Shown: one piece after another, positions 37,483 to 47,240 of the stretch
How the letters are laid out: each line of letters begins with the position of its first letter
How positions within the stretch are numbered: the stretch's first letter is position 1
Assembly: GCA_963723965.1 (NCBI GenBank)
Contig: CAVRSV010000015.1
Location: 1 to 64,000 of the forward strand
Reading direction: 5' to 3'
DNA: 64,000 nt
Source of the DNA: JARRKC01 sp963723965
Lineage (GTDB): Bacteria; Acidobacteriota; UBA6911; RPQK01; JAPXNP01
The notes under the pieces: generated by a model
What the model was told of the DNA's origin: nothing
The model's database searches: none
Seen by the model: only the letters and a program-made list of their open reading frames with translations
Translations under genes and position numbers: made by a program

Positions 37483-38232
37483 ATGCAGTTCCGCAATGAC
37501 TACGAGGATGCTCAACGAGCCATGGCATACGACCGCCTGGCGTTTGCCAATACTTACCATTTGGCGTTCCGCGATCTTCCCGCTCTGTATCGGAGTGAGG
37601 TGGCCGGCGTCCGGGCTCTCGACTTTGGTTGCGGTACGGGCCGCTCGACAAGATTCCTCGAGCAACTGGGATTCGACACGATCGGGGTGGACATCTCCCG
37701 GGAGATGATCGCCGTCGCACGCCGGAATGACCCAGACGGCGACTATCGAGTCATCGACGACGGCGACTTCGATGCTCTGGCCCGCAGCACCTTCGACCTC
37801 ATCCAGTCGGCCTTTACCTTTGACAACATCCCCGGCCGGGAACGCCGGCTTGGTCTCTTGCGAGGGCTCGGGAGCCTGCTCTCGCCGGAAGGTCGGCTGG
37901 TCAGCATCGTCTCCACTCCGGAGATGTACCTCCACGAATGGGTGACATTCACCACGCGGGATTTTCCGGAGAACAGGCAGGCCCGTTGCGGCGACGTGGT
38001 TCGCATCATCACCGTCGATCATCCGGATCGCCGTCCCGTCGCCGATATTCTGTGGACGGACAGCGCCTATCGGGAGATCTACCAGTGCGCCGGTCTGAAA
38101 TGCCTGAGTCGCGACCTGCCTCTGGCCCGGGGCGATGAAGGTGTGGAGTGGGTCAGTGAGACCCGGATCGCCCCATGGGCGATCTACGTTCTGGCTCGGG
38201 AAATCGGTGACACGCACGTAATTCAATCGTAA
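37483..38232 (+). CDS. SAM-dependent class I methyltransferase
   Basis: ATG 37483 gives 249 residues; an upstream TTG at 37396 would extend it into AT-rich promoter-like DNA and is less likely. SAM-binding motif I is VRALDFGCGTGRSTRFLEQL, followed by IGVDISREMIAVAR and the post-motif DLIQSAFTFDNIPG. The closest description is a generic ubiE/COQ5-like class I methyltransferase acting on a small molecule. The last ten residues (EIGDTHVIQS) and the stop codon lie within the left arm of the 280-bp inverted-repeat element, so the original C-terminus was probably replaced by its insertion. Confidence 0.82.
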   Translation: MQFRNDYEDAQRAMAYDRLAFANTYHLAFRDLPALYRSEVAGVRALDFGCGTGRSTRFLEQLGFDTIGVDISREMIAVARRNDPDGDYRVIDDGDFDALARSTFDLIQSAFTFDNIPGRERRLGLLRGLGSLLSPEGRLVSIVSTPEMYLHEWVTFTTRDFPENRQARCGDVVRIITVDHPDRRPVADILWTDSAYREIYQCAGLKCLSRDLPLARGDEGVEWVSETRIAPWAIYVLAREIGDTHVIQS

Positions 38233-38480
38233 GTAGCTATTAATAAAGGATTCGTGTGCCGGTCTGGCACCAATTTGCGATTCCCGCACTGAGCGGCAAG
38301 AGGGCTGCGGTCGCTCCCACCCCACTGCTCGATCAATCTGTGGCGCGTCGAGCCACTACGAGCAGGGGCCTCCCCAGGGCACCGAGGCCTTCGTTGCCAA
38401 ATCAGAAATAGGTACCAGACCTAGAAAATTCGCCGTGTTCGTAGCTACTTACGACGCCATTGCGTGCGTGTCACCGATTT
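38201..38480. mobile_element. 280-bp inverted-repeat element (MITE/REPIN-like)
   Basis: The outer 39 bases at 38201-38239 and 38442-38480 are inverted repeats differing at only five positions. Arms begin AAATCGGTGACACGCACG and end TCGTAAGTAGCTA. Further inside, GGTCTGGCACCAATTT (38261-38276) is mirrored by AAATAGGTACCAGACC (38406-38421), each with its own small hairpin. No reading frame for a transposase is present. Such paired REP sequences are mobilised in trans by REP-associated or IS200-like transposases in other bacteria. The element fills the whole space between the methyltransferase and the GH8 gene. No target duplication is visible. Confidence 0.75.
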
Positions 38481-39968
38481 CTACTCGATGATGCGGAAGT
38501 TGCCGCTGCAGTGCATCATGCTCATGAGGTAGAGCATTCCGTCGAAGTAGCGCTGCTCGCCCGACGGGACCGGGGTATTCCAGAGTGCCTCGACGAAGGC
38601 CTTCGAGGTCGGTCCGGGAGTGGCCGCCAGACTGCCCACGGCCGTCGTCGCCAGCATGCCGGTCGAGTGACGCGTCGACAGCGGCTTGCCGTCGAGGGTG
38701 TAACGATCAGCGAAGGTGTCGATCCCCTGGCCATAGAGAAACTTCTGGATGCGATCGCTGAGAACCGCTTCCCGTTCGTCTTTCTTCCACCAGGAATAGT
38801 CCACTGCCCAGTTGCTCACGCTCCGCCAGGAGTCGTAGCCGAACGGCGTCGGTGAACCGTCTCGGCCCAGCATCTGAGTCCCGTCGAAGTTGTTGCGGTC
38901 GGGCGTCAGGCCGGTCTCGGGGCCGGTCACCCTGTTGAACATGTCGCGACTCACATCGGCCGCCATCGCCCAGAAGTCGCGATCTTCCACCGGACCCCAA
39001 CGAGCCCAGAGTTCGTAGAAGGCCGGCAGATGATAGGAGGCATCGGTGAAGTTGACCCGCGTATCCGCGACGAAGCGGATCATGAAGTGGTCTTCGTCGA
39101 CCATCGGTCCGATGGTGGCCTCTCGCGGCCGATCCCAGGAAGAGTGGAAGGTCGGCAGGGTGAGGCCCTTTTCGGCGGCCTCTCTTTCCCGTCGTTTGTT
39201 GTTGGGGCTGGGCCAGGGATGATCCGGGGGGACGAAGGGAGGATCCTCGGGGTGAATCCGAAACGGACTGGTGCCGGTTAGCACCGGGTGATGGCGCATG
39301 CCGCGCAGGATCTTGTCGCCCTCGGCCTGGTAGTTGTAGATGCCTTCGCCATTGCCCCAACGGTGTGCCGCGAAATAGAGCGCCATGACGAAATACTCTT
39401 CGCCGTCGGGAGCGGCGCCGGCCGAGCGCGGCGTCCCGTCCGTATTCATCGACCAGGCGAAGTAGCCCACGGAAGGGTTCTTCGGGTCGGTGATCAGCAT
39501 GTAGGTGTGAGCCCAGTTCCAGATCGCGTCGAACTCGCGCTTCTTGTCCAGCTCAACGGCGATCATCATGCCGTAGCTCATGCCTTCGCTGCGGGCATCG
39601 TTGTTGGCCCAGTCGGTGATGTACGCCAGGGTCCCGTTGGCGTTGGCGCCGGTTTCGAAGTAGATGCGCTCCTCCTGCCCGTCGCCGTGGAACAGTTGCT
39701 GGAAGGCCTTTTCGATCTTCGCGCGGCTCTCGGCCGGAGAGTGTCCCAGGGCACCGAACAGATCCGGGTACTCGTGGGTCTCGTAGGCGCCGTTCCCATC
39801 GCCCGGGAAACGCGGGATATCGCCCAGGGGAGCGTTTTCGTGCGCCGCCGGCGGTGAAAACGCGGGCGGAGCCTGGGCCGGCTTGCTCGATGTCTGCGCG
39901 GATATGGCGTACGGAAGCGAGAACAGAAGTGCAAGGACGGTGAAGATGATCGATCTGGGGCGTTGCAT
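38481..39968 (-). CDS. Exported GH8 glycoside hydrolase, probable exo-oligoxylanase
   Basis: ATG 39968 with GGGAGGAG gives 495 residues with a signal peptide (IIFTVLALLFSLPYAISAQ). The GH8 (alpha/alpha)6 barrel motif DARSEGMSYGMMIAVELDKK carries the general-acid Glu. TDASYHLPAFYELWARWGP and GYDSWRSVSNWAVDYSWW are typical of reducing-end xylose-releasing exo-oligoxylanases (Rex), which trim single xylose units from xylo-oligosaccharides. Endoglucanase or chitosanase activity also occurs in GH8, so the substrate is inferred from the xylan-related neighbourhood. The stop codon abuts the right end of the 280-bp element. Confidence 0.88.
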   Translation of the reverse strand: MQRPRSIIFTVLALLFSLPYAISAQTSSKPAQAPPAFSPPAAHENAPLGDIPRFPGDGNGAYETHEYPDLFGALGHSPAESRAKIEKAFQQLFHGDGQEERIYFETGANANGTLAYITDWANNDARSEGMSYGMMIAVELDKKREFDAIWNWAHTYMLITDPKNPSVGYFAWSMNTDGTPRSAGAAPDGEEYFVMALYFAAHRWGNGEGIYNYQAEGDKILRGMRHHPVLTGTSPFRIHPEDPPFVPPDHPWPSPNNKRREREAAEKGLTLPTFHSSWDRPREATIGPMVDEDHFMIRFVADTRVNFTDASYHLPAFYELWARWGPVEDRDFWAMAADVSRDMFNRVTGPETGLTPDRNNFDGTQMLGRDGSPTPFGYDSWRSVSNWAVDYSWWKKDEREAVLSDRIQKFLYGQGIDTFADRYTLDGKPLSTRHSTGMLATTAVGSLAATPGPTSKAFVEALWNTPVPSGEQRYFDGMLYLMSMMHCSGNFRIIE

Positions 39969-40084
39969 GGTTTTCTCCTCCCGATGATACAGCACTGTCG
40001 CTCCGGGTGGTCCGGTGGCTCTCGACGCCGCTGAACGCACCTTCGATCACGACCCGGTCGACCGGCTGCGGTCGCAGCACGCCG

Positions 40085-41464
40085 TCAAGGGCTCCGTTTT
40101 GGCTGAAGCAGGCCCTCCAGGGCTTTCGATCCTCCCAGGAATCGCATGAAACGGTTCCCCGCCTGAGAAAGGAGCGCCTCGACGTCGGGCTCGACGCGGG
40201 GGTCTTCCCGGGTCCCGGTCACCTTCAAGGGAACCGTGACCCAACCCTGCTGATTTGCGAGGGCCTGCAGGACTTGTGGGGGAACCCCTGGAACCGACAT
40301 TTCGTCGGCCTTCCCTTCGAGTCGGACCTGCAACTGAACGGGGCCGTCAAGGTCCACGACACCGCCCAGGCTCACCTCGGCATTTTGGCTCTTCAGGGAG
40401 AACTCGTCGATCGTCACGCGCCCCTCGGCGATCTGGAAGTGGGCTTCCGTCGCTTCGTACTCTCCCCCCACCAGCCCTGACATCCCGAGGACCTTTTCCG
40501 TCGCGGTCAGGATCGGTTGTTGCGGAATCTTGCCGGGATCCAGGTGGAGCACTCCGTGACCAACCAGCCCCTCAGGGCTCGCGCCCCGACCCTGCCCCTC
40601 GAACCGGAGCTGTCCCGGGCCCAGAACCGGGTCCTTTTCCAGGTTCACCATTTCGTTCAGGTTGAGGGGAGAGGCCTTCGCCGTCAATCGGTAGGAAAAC
40701 GGTTGGGAATTGAAGTCGGCGCTGAGAGTCGCCTCCAGGTCACCCTCGTCGGACGACAGGGAAAGCTTGTCGGAGCTGAGGACTCCCTTTTGGAGATTGA
40801 CTGTCCCGCGGACGTTCCGAAATGAGAGCTGTCCCATCTGCGCCTGTCCGATTTCGATTTCCCCACGACCGGCGAGCCTGTCAACCGGCTTCGGTGCCGA
40901 CCCGTCCAGGACGATATCCCTGAGAACCAGGCTGACCGGTTCGAGAAGAAGGTCTTGTCGGGCCTTCTCGTTCGGCAATTCTTCCCGGATGAGAACCGTC
41001 CCGTTGCTGATCGAGATCTCATGTACTTCGAGGGTCAGGGAATCGGGCAGGTTCTGCAGGCCGGTCGAATCCGGCGCTGCCTTTTTGGAGTCCCCTTCGG
41101 TTCCGGATCGTCGAACGACGACTTCCACTCGGGGTTTGTCTATAACGACCCGGTCCACGACGAACTTGCCCCGAAGCAACGGTGCCCATCGCTGCCTGAA
41201 CAGAAGTCGATCCGCACGCACCGTGTAGTCACCGCGGACGTACTGACCCGAGGCCTCCACGTCGCGCAGTTCGATGCCGCTGAAGATGCCCAGGTGCATC
41301 GAGCCGGCCCGGAGTTGCAGCCCGCTCGCCTCACTGACCCAGGCAAGCAGGGTCTGTCCGACACTCTGAGAATCCAGAGCGATCCAGGCGAAGGTCCCGG
41401 CGACGGCCAGAATCACAACGACAATGAGGCCGGCCCAAAACAGTCTCTTCTTCGATGAGGGCAT
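40085..41464 (-). CDS. AsmA-like membrane-anchored protein
   Basis: ATG 41464 gives 459 residues; TTG 41479 is an alternative. A single N-terminal membrane helix (LFWAGLIVVVILAVAGTFAW) anchors a long beta-rich periplasmic part. Repeated beta-strand pairs such as LRDVEASGQYVRGDYTVRAD and the C-terminal segment from GVLHLDPGKIPQQPIL to DLDGPVQLQVRLEGKADEM resemble AsmA/TamB-type domains, which form lipid-transfer grooves between the membranes. This supports a Gram-negative envelope. It is read in the same direction as the giant exported proteins upstream, only 32 bases from the end of the next gene. Confidence 0.78.
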   Translation of the reverse strand: MPSSKKRLFWAGLIVVVILAVAGTFAWIALDSQSVGQTLLAWVSEASGLQLRAGSMHLGIFSGIELRDVEASGQYVRGDYTVRADRLLFRQRWAPLLRGKFVVDRVVIDKPRVEVVVRRSGTEGDSKKAAPDSTGLQNLPDSLTLEVHEISISNGTVLIREELPNEKARQDLLLEPVSLVLRDIVLDGSAPKPVDRLAGRGEIEIGQAQMGQLSFRNVRGTVNLQKGVLSSDKLSLSSDEGDLEATLSADFNSQPFSYRLTAKASPLNLNEMVNLEKDPVLGPGQLRFEGQGRGASPEGLVGHGVLHLDPGKIPQQPILTATEKVLGMSGLVGGEYEATEAHFQIAEGRVTIDEFSLKSQNAEVSLGGVVDLDGPVQLQVRLEGKADEMSVPGVPPQVLQALANQQGWVTVPLKVTGTREDPRVEPDVEALLSQAGNRFMRFLGGSKALEGLLQPKRSP

Positions 41465-41496
41465 TTGTCCCGTCCCCAATTATAGAGATCCACTGC

Positions 41497-44400
41497 TCAC
41501 TCGATGAGTGGTTCCAGTTCCGCAACCGGCAGCGTGGCGAACTGATCCGGGCGGGTCTGGATCGCCGTCGCCGCCATCGTTCCCGAAGCCCGGACCCGGA
41601 GCAGGCCGGTAAAGTCCTCGAGGTTGACCGCTCGATCCCAGGGGAATTCGTGGATGAACTTGGCCAGATGACCGTGTGCCGCGATGGCGGCGGTCGCCCT
41701 TCCGACCTCCACCCCGTCTCCATCCGTCAGCCAGAGCTCGAGGTCGATCGATTCTCCCTCCAGGTTCATGACGGCGATCCCGGTGTTGATCCCGGCGGAC
41801 TGTCGCCTCTGAATCGGTGTGGCGAAGCCGTGCTGCAATTCGCTGCTGCTCCCGACGCCGGCCACACCGACCACCCCTCCGAACAGCACCACCCCTGCGA
41901 GAGGTTGCTCGGAGGAAACCACGACCGAGCCGGAGCGCAGAGGGCCTTTGCCGTCCGTTTCGAGGACCTTGAGGCCACCCCCGGGAATTACCACGGAAGT
42001 CTCACCATCGATTTCGGATCCATCCAGGTCCACCTCGAGTGGTGCCCCCGTATCCCCGGCCAGCCGGAGCTCTGCCGAGGCCGGTTCCAGGGGGCTGAGA
42101 TTCATGAGGAGAATCTGACTGAAGAGCTGGTCGAGCCCGTCTCCGAAGTGAGCGAAGTAGAGCGCAGTTCCGGAACCTCCGGCCGGCCGGGCCGTGTCAC
42201 CCGACGTCGAATCGGTCGCAGTCAGGGCGACGACCGGCATGGTCGCCAATTCTCCGGGGCGCGTCTGGATGACCGTGCCGGCCAGCCGTCCCGATCCCCG
42301 AACGGTCAGCAATCCCCGAAACTGGCTGAAATCGATCGGCTCGTCCCACTGCGCTTCCGTCACGAACTTGGCCAGGTGTCCCTTGGCCGCAATCGTGCCC
42401 TGAGCCCGCGCCAGCACCTGGCCGTCCGAGTCGCTGATCTCAAAGACAAGGTCCTGGGAGACAGTCTCCAGATTCATGAGGGCGACCCCCGTATTGACCT
42501 GGGATATGGAATTGGTTTCGACCGGCGCCACGAGCCCGTCGCTCAGTTCCGCGCTGCTGCCGACGCCGGCGACCCCGGTGGCGCCTCCAAACACGATCAC
42601 ACCCGAGACGGGCAGGCTCGCCGCGGCGGTGACACTGCCCACCCGCAGCGCTCCCTGTCCGTCCGTACGCAACAGCCGGACTCCGGCCGGGGGAATCGTC
42701 GTTTGCATCGCTCCGTCGATCTCCTGCCCGGCAAGGTCCACCTGGAGGGGCACACCCAGGTCGTCCTTCAGATCGAGCCGGACGGAGGCTGAGTGCTGAT
42801 CGTCGGGGTTGAACAGAATGATCTCGCTGAAGAGCTGTCCCACGCCGTCTCCGAAGTGTGCGAACCGCAGGACTTGATCGTGCCGCAGCGCCGGGCCGCC
42901 GGGCTCCGCGATCTCGCCGTTGACCGAGCGATCGTCATCGCCCCGCTCGCCGTCGCGAAAGATCAGGTGGATCGAGTTACGTTCGAGGACCGCGCCCGTG
43001 CTTCCGTCGAAATCGAACTCGTACCAGTGGGGAGACGGATCGTCGTCTGTCGGTCCCCACTTGAAGTAGGTGCTCGCGATGACGCCGGGAGGCAGGAGGA
43101 GGTCCACCGAAGCCAGCCCGCTTGCGGGGAGATCGCGCAGCTTGAACGAGAGGAGTCCCAGGGGAAGTTCCACACCCTGCGGAGGCGCTTCCGTCGCGAC
43201 CTCGTTTCGCACGTCGACGAGCGTGGTGCCGGCAGGGGCTGCGAGGGTGACGTAGTCTCCGATGACGGGGCTCAGCAGCGAGGTCACATGAGCCTGCTGG
43301 CTGTCGGGGACACCATCGCCGTTTCCGTCCCCATTGTGGGGAGCTCCATCTTCCTGGGCATCACTCACTCCGTCGGCGTCGCCGTCCTGCTGACCTGGCG
43401 GGACGAACTGGAAGCAGGCGGAAAACTCCGAGGTGTTCGAGAAGGCTCCGGAGGCGTTCAGGCTGGTCCCTGTGGCGGTCAGCCATTCGCCGGCGGCAAC
43501 GACTCCGTCGAGCGAGAACGAGGCGGAGCCCTCTCCCGCCGCATCCGTGGTGAGCGTGCCGTTTCCGACCAAGCGTTCACCCTCACCAAAGCCCGAGGGA
43601 TCACAGGCAGCGCTGGCGAAGAACTCGAGGCGAAGAACCGTGTTGGGTGTGGTGGAAATGTCGACCTCGATCCCGCCTTCGGAGACCTTCGTGATCACCG
43701 GGAAGTTCTGAAGCGAATTGGCGCCGTTGTCAACATCTGCCGGGTCGTTGGCGGTAACACCGTCGTTGCCGAGGTCGATGCCGATCTGATCGTTCCCATA
43801 GATAGCATTGGACAGGATCGGCGTCTCCGTCGGGGCAGGCGTCCCCTGGATTTCTCCAGTGAGGGCGATGCCCGATCGACCGTTGTAGGCGATCCGGTTT
43901 CCCGCTCCGGGTTCCGTGCCGCCAATGGTGTTGCCTCTGGCTCCGAGCGCAACGGACACGCCCGGGCTTCCATTTCCCAGAGGGGCCAACCCGTCCGCCG
44001 CCGTGCCGATGTAGTTCCCCTGGATGACGTTGTCCTCGGTGTCTGCCCCCGCTACCAGGACACCCGAAGCAGTGTTTCCAGAGATCACATTGCGCTCCGC
44101 TGATCCGGTGCCACCGACAGTGGTTCCCGTCGAGCCGGAGGTGAGGAACAGGCCGGAATAGTTGCCGATTGCTGCACTTCCCGTCCGGTCGGTCCCGATC
44201 AGGTTCCGCTGGATCCGCGTCCCACTCGAGCCCACGACGGTCACGCCCGACTGATTGCCGGACAGGAGGTTGGCGACGCCCGGGATCGATCCGCCGATGA
44301 CAGTGTCGACGGCGGAGCTGAGCAGGACTCCCTCCATTGTATTGCCGACCGCGCTCATGCCCGTCCGGTCCGTTCCGACGAGGTTGCCCTGCACGACAGT

Positions 44401-47061
44401 GTCGTGCGGCGATGCACACCCTTCGCAGTAGGCGTCCACGCGGAGGCCGTTGCTGGAATTACCGGAAATCAGGTTGGCGCTGCCCGAAACGGAGCCGCCG
44501 ACGACCGTGTTCGAGGCCCCGTTCAGGATGAAGACCCCGTGCGGGCCGTTGGGAATTGCGCTGTCTCCCGCCAGATTCGTTCCGATGAAGTTCCCCTGAA
44601 TCAGAGTGCCGGAGGCAGTCTCTCCGGACACCACGATGCCCGACGAAAGGGCAGCTCCGTTCCCCGAAACGAGATTGCCCGCGCCTGCCGTGGTCCCGCC
44701 GACGGTGTTGCCGGGACCGGAGAGCGACACGCCGCCCCCCAGCAGGGCATCGAGAGAGCCGTTCGGGCGCGCCAACGTTCCCGACCAGTCTGTTCCGATG
44801 AAGTTCCCCTGGATCAGCGTCCCGCTGCTGTCAGCGGTGATGGCGATAGCGGCGGCGAGGTGGCCGGCGATGATGTTCCTGGCGTACGGAGTCGTGCCCC
44901 CGATCAGATTCCCGCTGGACTCCGAGACACTGATTCCATTGATATCCGGAATGACATCCCGTCCTGTCCGGTTGGTTCCGATGAAGTTGCCCTGAATTCG
45001 ATTGTCGTCGGATCCGAACAGAAGCACGCCGTGACGTCCGTTCCCGGAGAGTACGTTGCGGGCCTGCACAGTCGTGCCGCCAATCGTGTTGTCGTGCGAA
45101 TCAGCAAGCTGCACACTGTTGCCCGCGGTCCGGCGAACCTCGATCCCGGCGGCGTCGGTACCGAAGTAGTTGCCCTCGATGATGTTGCCTCCGCTGCCCT
45201 GGATGGCGACGCCGACGCCGCCCTGATCGTCCGAACCAGAAGTCAGGCTGTGGATGATGAAGCCGCGAATCGTGGTGCTTCCGCCGAGGACTTCGAATCC
45301 GTTGCAGTAGCTCGACTGGGAGAAATCGAGTTCGAGCAGAGGACGACCTTCGAAGCCCGGCTGAGTCATCCCGTCGATCAGAACCGCCTCGTTCAGTCGG
45401 GGCAGGCCCTTCTGAAGGCGGAACTTGTATGTGCCCGTCGCAGGATCGAATCCGTTGTCCGAAGTCGGGATGTCGAAGACGATCGTGTCGGAGCCCGAAC
45501 TCTGTTCTGCGAGGGTCATGGCCTCCCGCAGCGAACCGGGTCCGCTGTCGGCAGTATGGACCACCGTGTAGGTCCTCCCCATCGGTGCGTAGAGCGCGTG
45601 AGGGCTCAGTTCCCCTTCGGCGAGGTAGACGAGGTCCTGGAGAGCGTCGGCGTTGAGACGGGCCGGCACCAGCGCCACCGCCGGCGCTGCCGTGCTGAGG
45701 CGCAATTCCACGGGACTGCCGGCGGCAGTTTGGGCCTCCGCTGTTCCCAGGAGGGGCGCAGCCACCGGGATCACCAGAATCGGTCCGCCGGAGGGATCGT
45801 GAATGATCAGGTCGTCCCGGCCCCTGCCCAGAACGCGTCCGGTAGACAGCCGCATGGCGGATGCCCGCGCCGTCGATATCCGTGGCTCTCCCAGGGAGAC
45901 CAGTGACCAGTTCGACGGGGCGTCGTTCCGTCGTGCCAGGACGCTCGTTGCGTCAGGGGCCCCCTGAAGTTGGGGGTCGAGCCCTGTTGCGGCCCGCAGG
46001 GTTCGAAGCACCGGAGGCGGGGTCTCTCGGCTGAAGCTGCTCGTCTGGCCGATCGGACCCGAGGAGACGTCGCCCAGAAGGTACAGCGCCCCCTCATCGG
46101 ACAGGAGAACCAGTTCATCTCGGGAGTCGCCCTGAAGGTCTCCCGCGGCCAGTGCGGTCACAGAGAACGGAAGTGGAGAGGTAGTGACGATGGAGGTGGC
46201 CTGCGCCGCGCCGGCGCCACCCTGGAACGACAGGCGTCGATCCCTCCCCCGGAGGATCACGACCTCCCGGTCACAAGCGACGGCGACGTCGGGGAACCGA
46301 TCCTCGTCGAATCGTCCGAGGACGATGGACCGCGGCTCCGAATCCACTTCGAACTCCTCCGATCGAGCTCTGAGCACCCCTTCCGGAGATTCCAGGACGA
46401 CGAGGGCGAAGCGGCCGTCCGCGTCGATTCCCACGGCCATGTCGGCGAGGCCGTCGCGCCGGTTGAAGTCCCCGATCGCCAGGGACCGGACGGAGCCGGA
46501 TAACTGGAGGAAGCGCGCATCGACGAGGCCGCCCCGTCCGTCACCTCTCAGAATGAGAAGACGGGATTCGCCCACGGCGGCCAGCACGATGTCGACGGAT
46601 CCATCCGCGTCGAAGTCGCCGGTACCGCTCAAGTCGGGTGCCAGATCGATGCGGAACGCGCTCCCGCTGTCGATGAAGGGCTCGGCAAGGGCTGCTTCCC
46701 CGGCGAGTTGACGCGATCCGGGGGGCTGAGGATAGAGCGCGTCGACGTTCCCATGGTAGATCCGGACGACTCCGCCCTGTTGGCCGACCCCGGCCGTCAC
46801 GAGATCGAGCACGCCGTCGCCGTCGAGGTCCCCCAGCGTCAGAGTTGCCGGCGAAACGACCAGGCCGGTGGGTGAGACAGTGACCCCCGGCGGCAATTCC
46901 GGCCGGGCCTCGATCGGCGCTGGGGGTGGAAGGGCCCGAGCCACATTGTCGAATATTTCGGACCCGTTGGCGGCCACCGCAAGGCCGACGAACACGGACA
47001 TCAACCAGAATGCACTGACGATCCGGGCAATCCGGACCTTCCCATTTGGACCGCTGGCCAT
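41497..47061 (-). CDS. Giant exported protein: FG-GAP repeats, beta-helix, choice-of-anchor U domain, duplicated C-terminal domain
   Basis: 1854 residues; ATG 47061 has GGGGGAGG upstream and opens a signal peptide. The order of parts is as follows. FG-GAP/VCBS-like repeats with DLDGDGVLDL and DFDADGSVDIVLA motifs reach residue 490. A right-handed beta-helix spans about 500-1120, with many copies of a unit like IQGNFIGTN plus GGT turns. An Ig-like segment follows. A choice-of-anchor U-type domain sits near 1240-1390 (YFKWGPTDDDPSPHWYEFDF). Two copies of a domain of about 220 residues follow at roughly 1395-1620 and 1630-1854. It is an adhesin or surface scaffold by architecture; the ligand is unknown. 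Confidence 0.85.
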   Translation of the reverse strand: MASGPNGKVRIARIVSAFWLMSVFVGLAVAANGSEIFDNVARALPPPAPIEARPELPPGVTVSPTGLVVSPATLTLGDLDGDGVLDLVTAGVGQQGGVVRIYHGNVDALYPQPPGSRQLAGEAALAEPFIDSGSAFRIDLAPDLSGTGDFDADGSVDIVLAAVGESRLLILRGDGRGGLVDARFLQLSGSVRSLAIGDFNRRDGLADMAVGIDADGRFALVVLESPEGVLRARSEEFEVDSEPRSIVLGRFDEDRFPDVAVACDREVVILRGRDRRLSFQGGAGAAQATSIVTTSPLPFSVTALAAGDLQGDSRDELVLLSDEGALYLLGDVSSGPIGQTSSFSRETPPPVLRTLRAATGLDPQLQGAPDATSVLARRNDAPSNWSLVSLGEPRISTARASAMRLSTGRVLGRGRDDLIIHDPSGGPILVIPVAAPLLGTAEAQTAAGSPVELRLSTAAPAVALVPARLNADALQDLVYLAEGELSPHALYAPMGRTYTVVHTADSGPGSLREAMTLAEQSSGSDTIVFDIPTSDNGFDPATGTYKFRLQKGLPRLNEAVLIDGMTQPGFEGRPLLELDFSQSSYCNGFEVLGGSTTIRGFIIHSLTSGSDDQGGVGVAIQGSGGNIIEGNYFGTDAAGIEVRRTAGNSVQLADSHDNTIGGTTVQARNVLSGNGRHGVLLFGSDDNRIQGNFIGTNRTGRDVIPDINGISVSESSGNLIGGTTPYARNIIAGHLAAAIAITADSSGTLIQGNFIGTDWSGTLARPNGSLDALLGGGVSLSGPGNTVGGTTAGAGNLVSGNGAALSSGIVVSGETASGTLIQGNFIGTNLAGDSAIPNGPHGVFILNGASNTVVGGSVSGSANLISGNSSNGLRVDAYCEGCASPHDTVVQGNLVGTDRTGMSAVGNTMEGVLLSSAVDTVIGGSIPGVANLLSGNQSGVTVVGSSGTRIQRNLIGTDRTGSAAIGNYSGLFLTSGSTGTTVGGTGSAERNVISGNTASGVLVAGADTEDNVIQGNYIGTAADGLAPLGNGSPGVSVALGARGNTIGGTEPGAGNRIAYNGRSGIALTGEIQGTPAPTETPILSNAIYGNDQIGIDLGNDGVTANDPADVDNGANSLQNFPVITKVSEGGIEVDISTTPNTVLRLEFFASAACDPSGFGEGERLVGNGTLTTDAAGEGSASFSLDGVVAAGEWLTATGTSLNASGAFSNTSEFSACFQFVPPGQQDGDADGVSDAQEDGAPHNGDGNGDGVPDSQQAHVTSLLSPVIGDYVTLAAPAGTTLVDVRNEVATEAPPQGVELPLGLLSFKLRDLPASGLASVDLLLPPGVIASTYFKWGPTDDDPSPHWYEFDFDGSTGAVLERNSIHLIFRDGERGDDDRSVNGEIAEPGGPALRHDQVLRFAHFGDGVGQLFSEIILFNPDDQHSASVRLDLKDDLGVPLQVDLAGQEIDGAMQTTIPPAGVRLLRTDGQGALRVGSVTAAASLPVSGVIVFGGATGVAGVGSSAELSDGLVAPVETNSISQVNTGVALMNLETVSQDLVFEISDSDGQVLARAQGTIAAKGHLAKFVTEAQWDEPIDFSQFRGLLTVRGSGRLAGTVIQTRPGELATMPVVALTATDSTSGDTARPAGGSGTALYFAHFGDGLDQLFSQILLMNLSPLEPASAELRLAGDTGAPLEVDLDGSEIDGETSVVIPGGGLKVLETDGKGPLRSGSVVVSSEQPLAGVVLFGGVVGVAGVGSSSELQHGFATPIQRRQSAGINTGIAVMNLEGESIDLELWLTDGDGVEVGRATAAIAAHGHLAKFIHEFPWDRAVNLEDFTGLLRVRASGTMAATAIQTRPDQFATLPVAELEPLIE
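41510..42880 (-). repeat. Two DNA-level copies of a ~700-bp domain unit
   Basis: The last two domains of the giant protein are repeats at a spacing of 708 bases (for example GAAGAGCTG starts at 42121 and at 42829). They share strings such as FAHFGDG, EIDG, GVAGVGSS, NTGVA/NTGIA, GHLAKF and IQTRP. Similarity is clear at protein level and moderate in DNA, indicating an old duplication rather than a recent one. Confidence 0.75.
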
Positions 47062-47240
47062 GACCTCCCCCAGTCACACCTTCGGGTCCCGTCGCATCTG
47101 TCGCCATCGCCAACGGCCGGCAGACCGCGGCCCGCAGTTTGGCTGCTACACATTTTTGTTTACGCAGACTCTCCGCTATATGCACAAAAGAATAATCCAG
47201 TCCGATAGTGGCGATCAATCGACAGTGAACGGAGTTCCCT

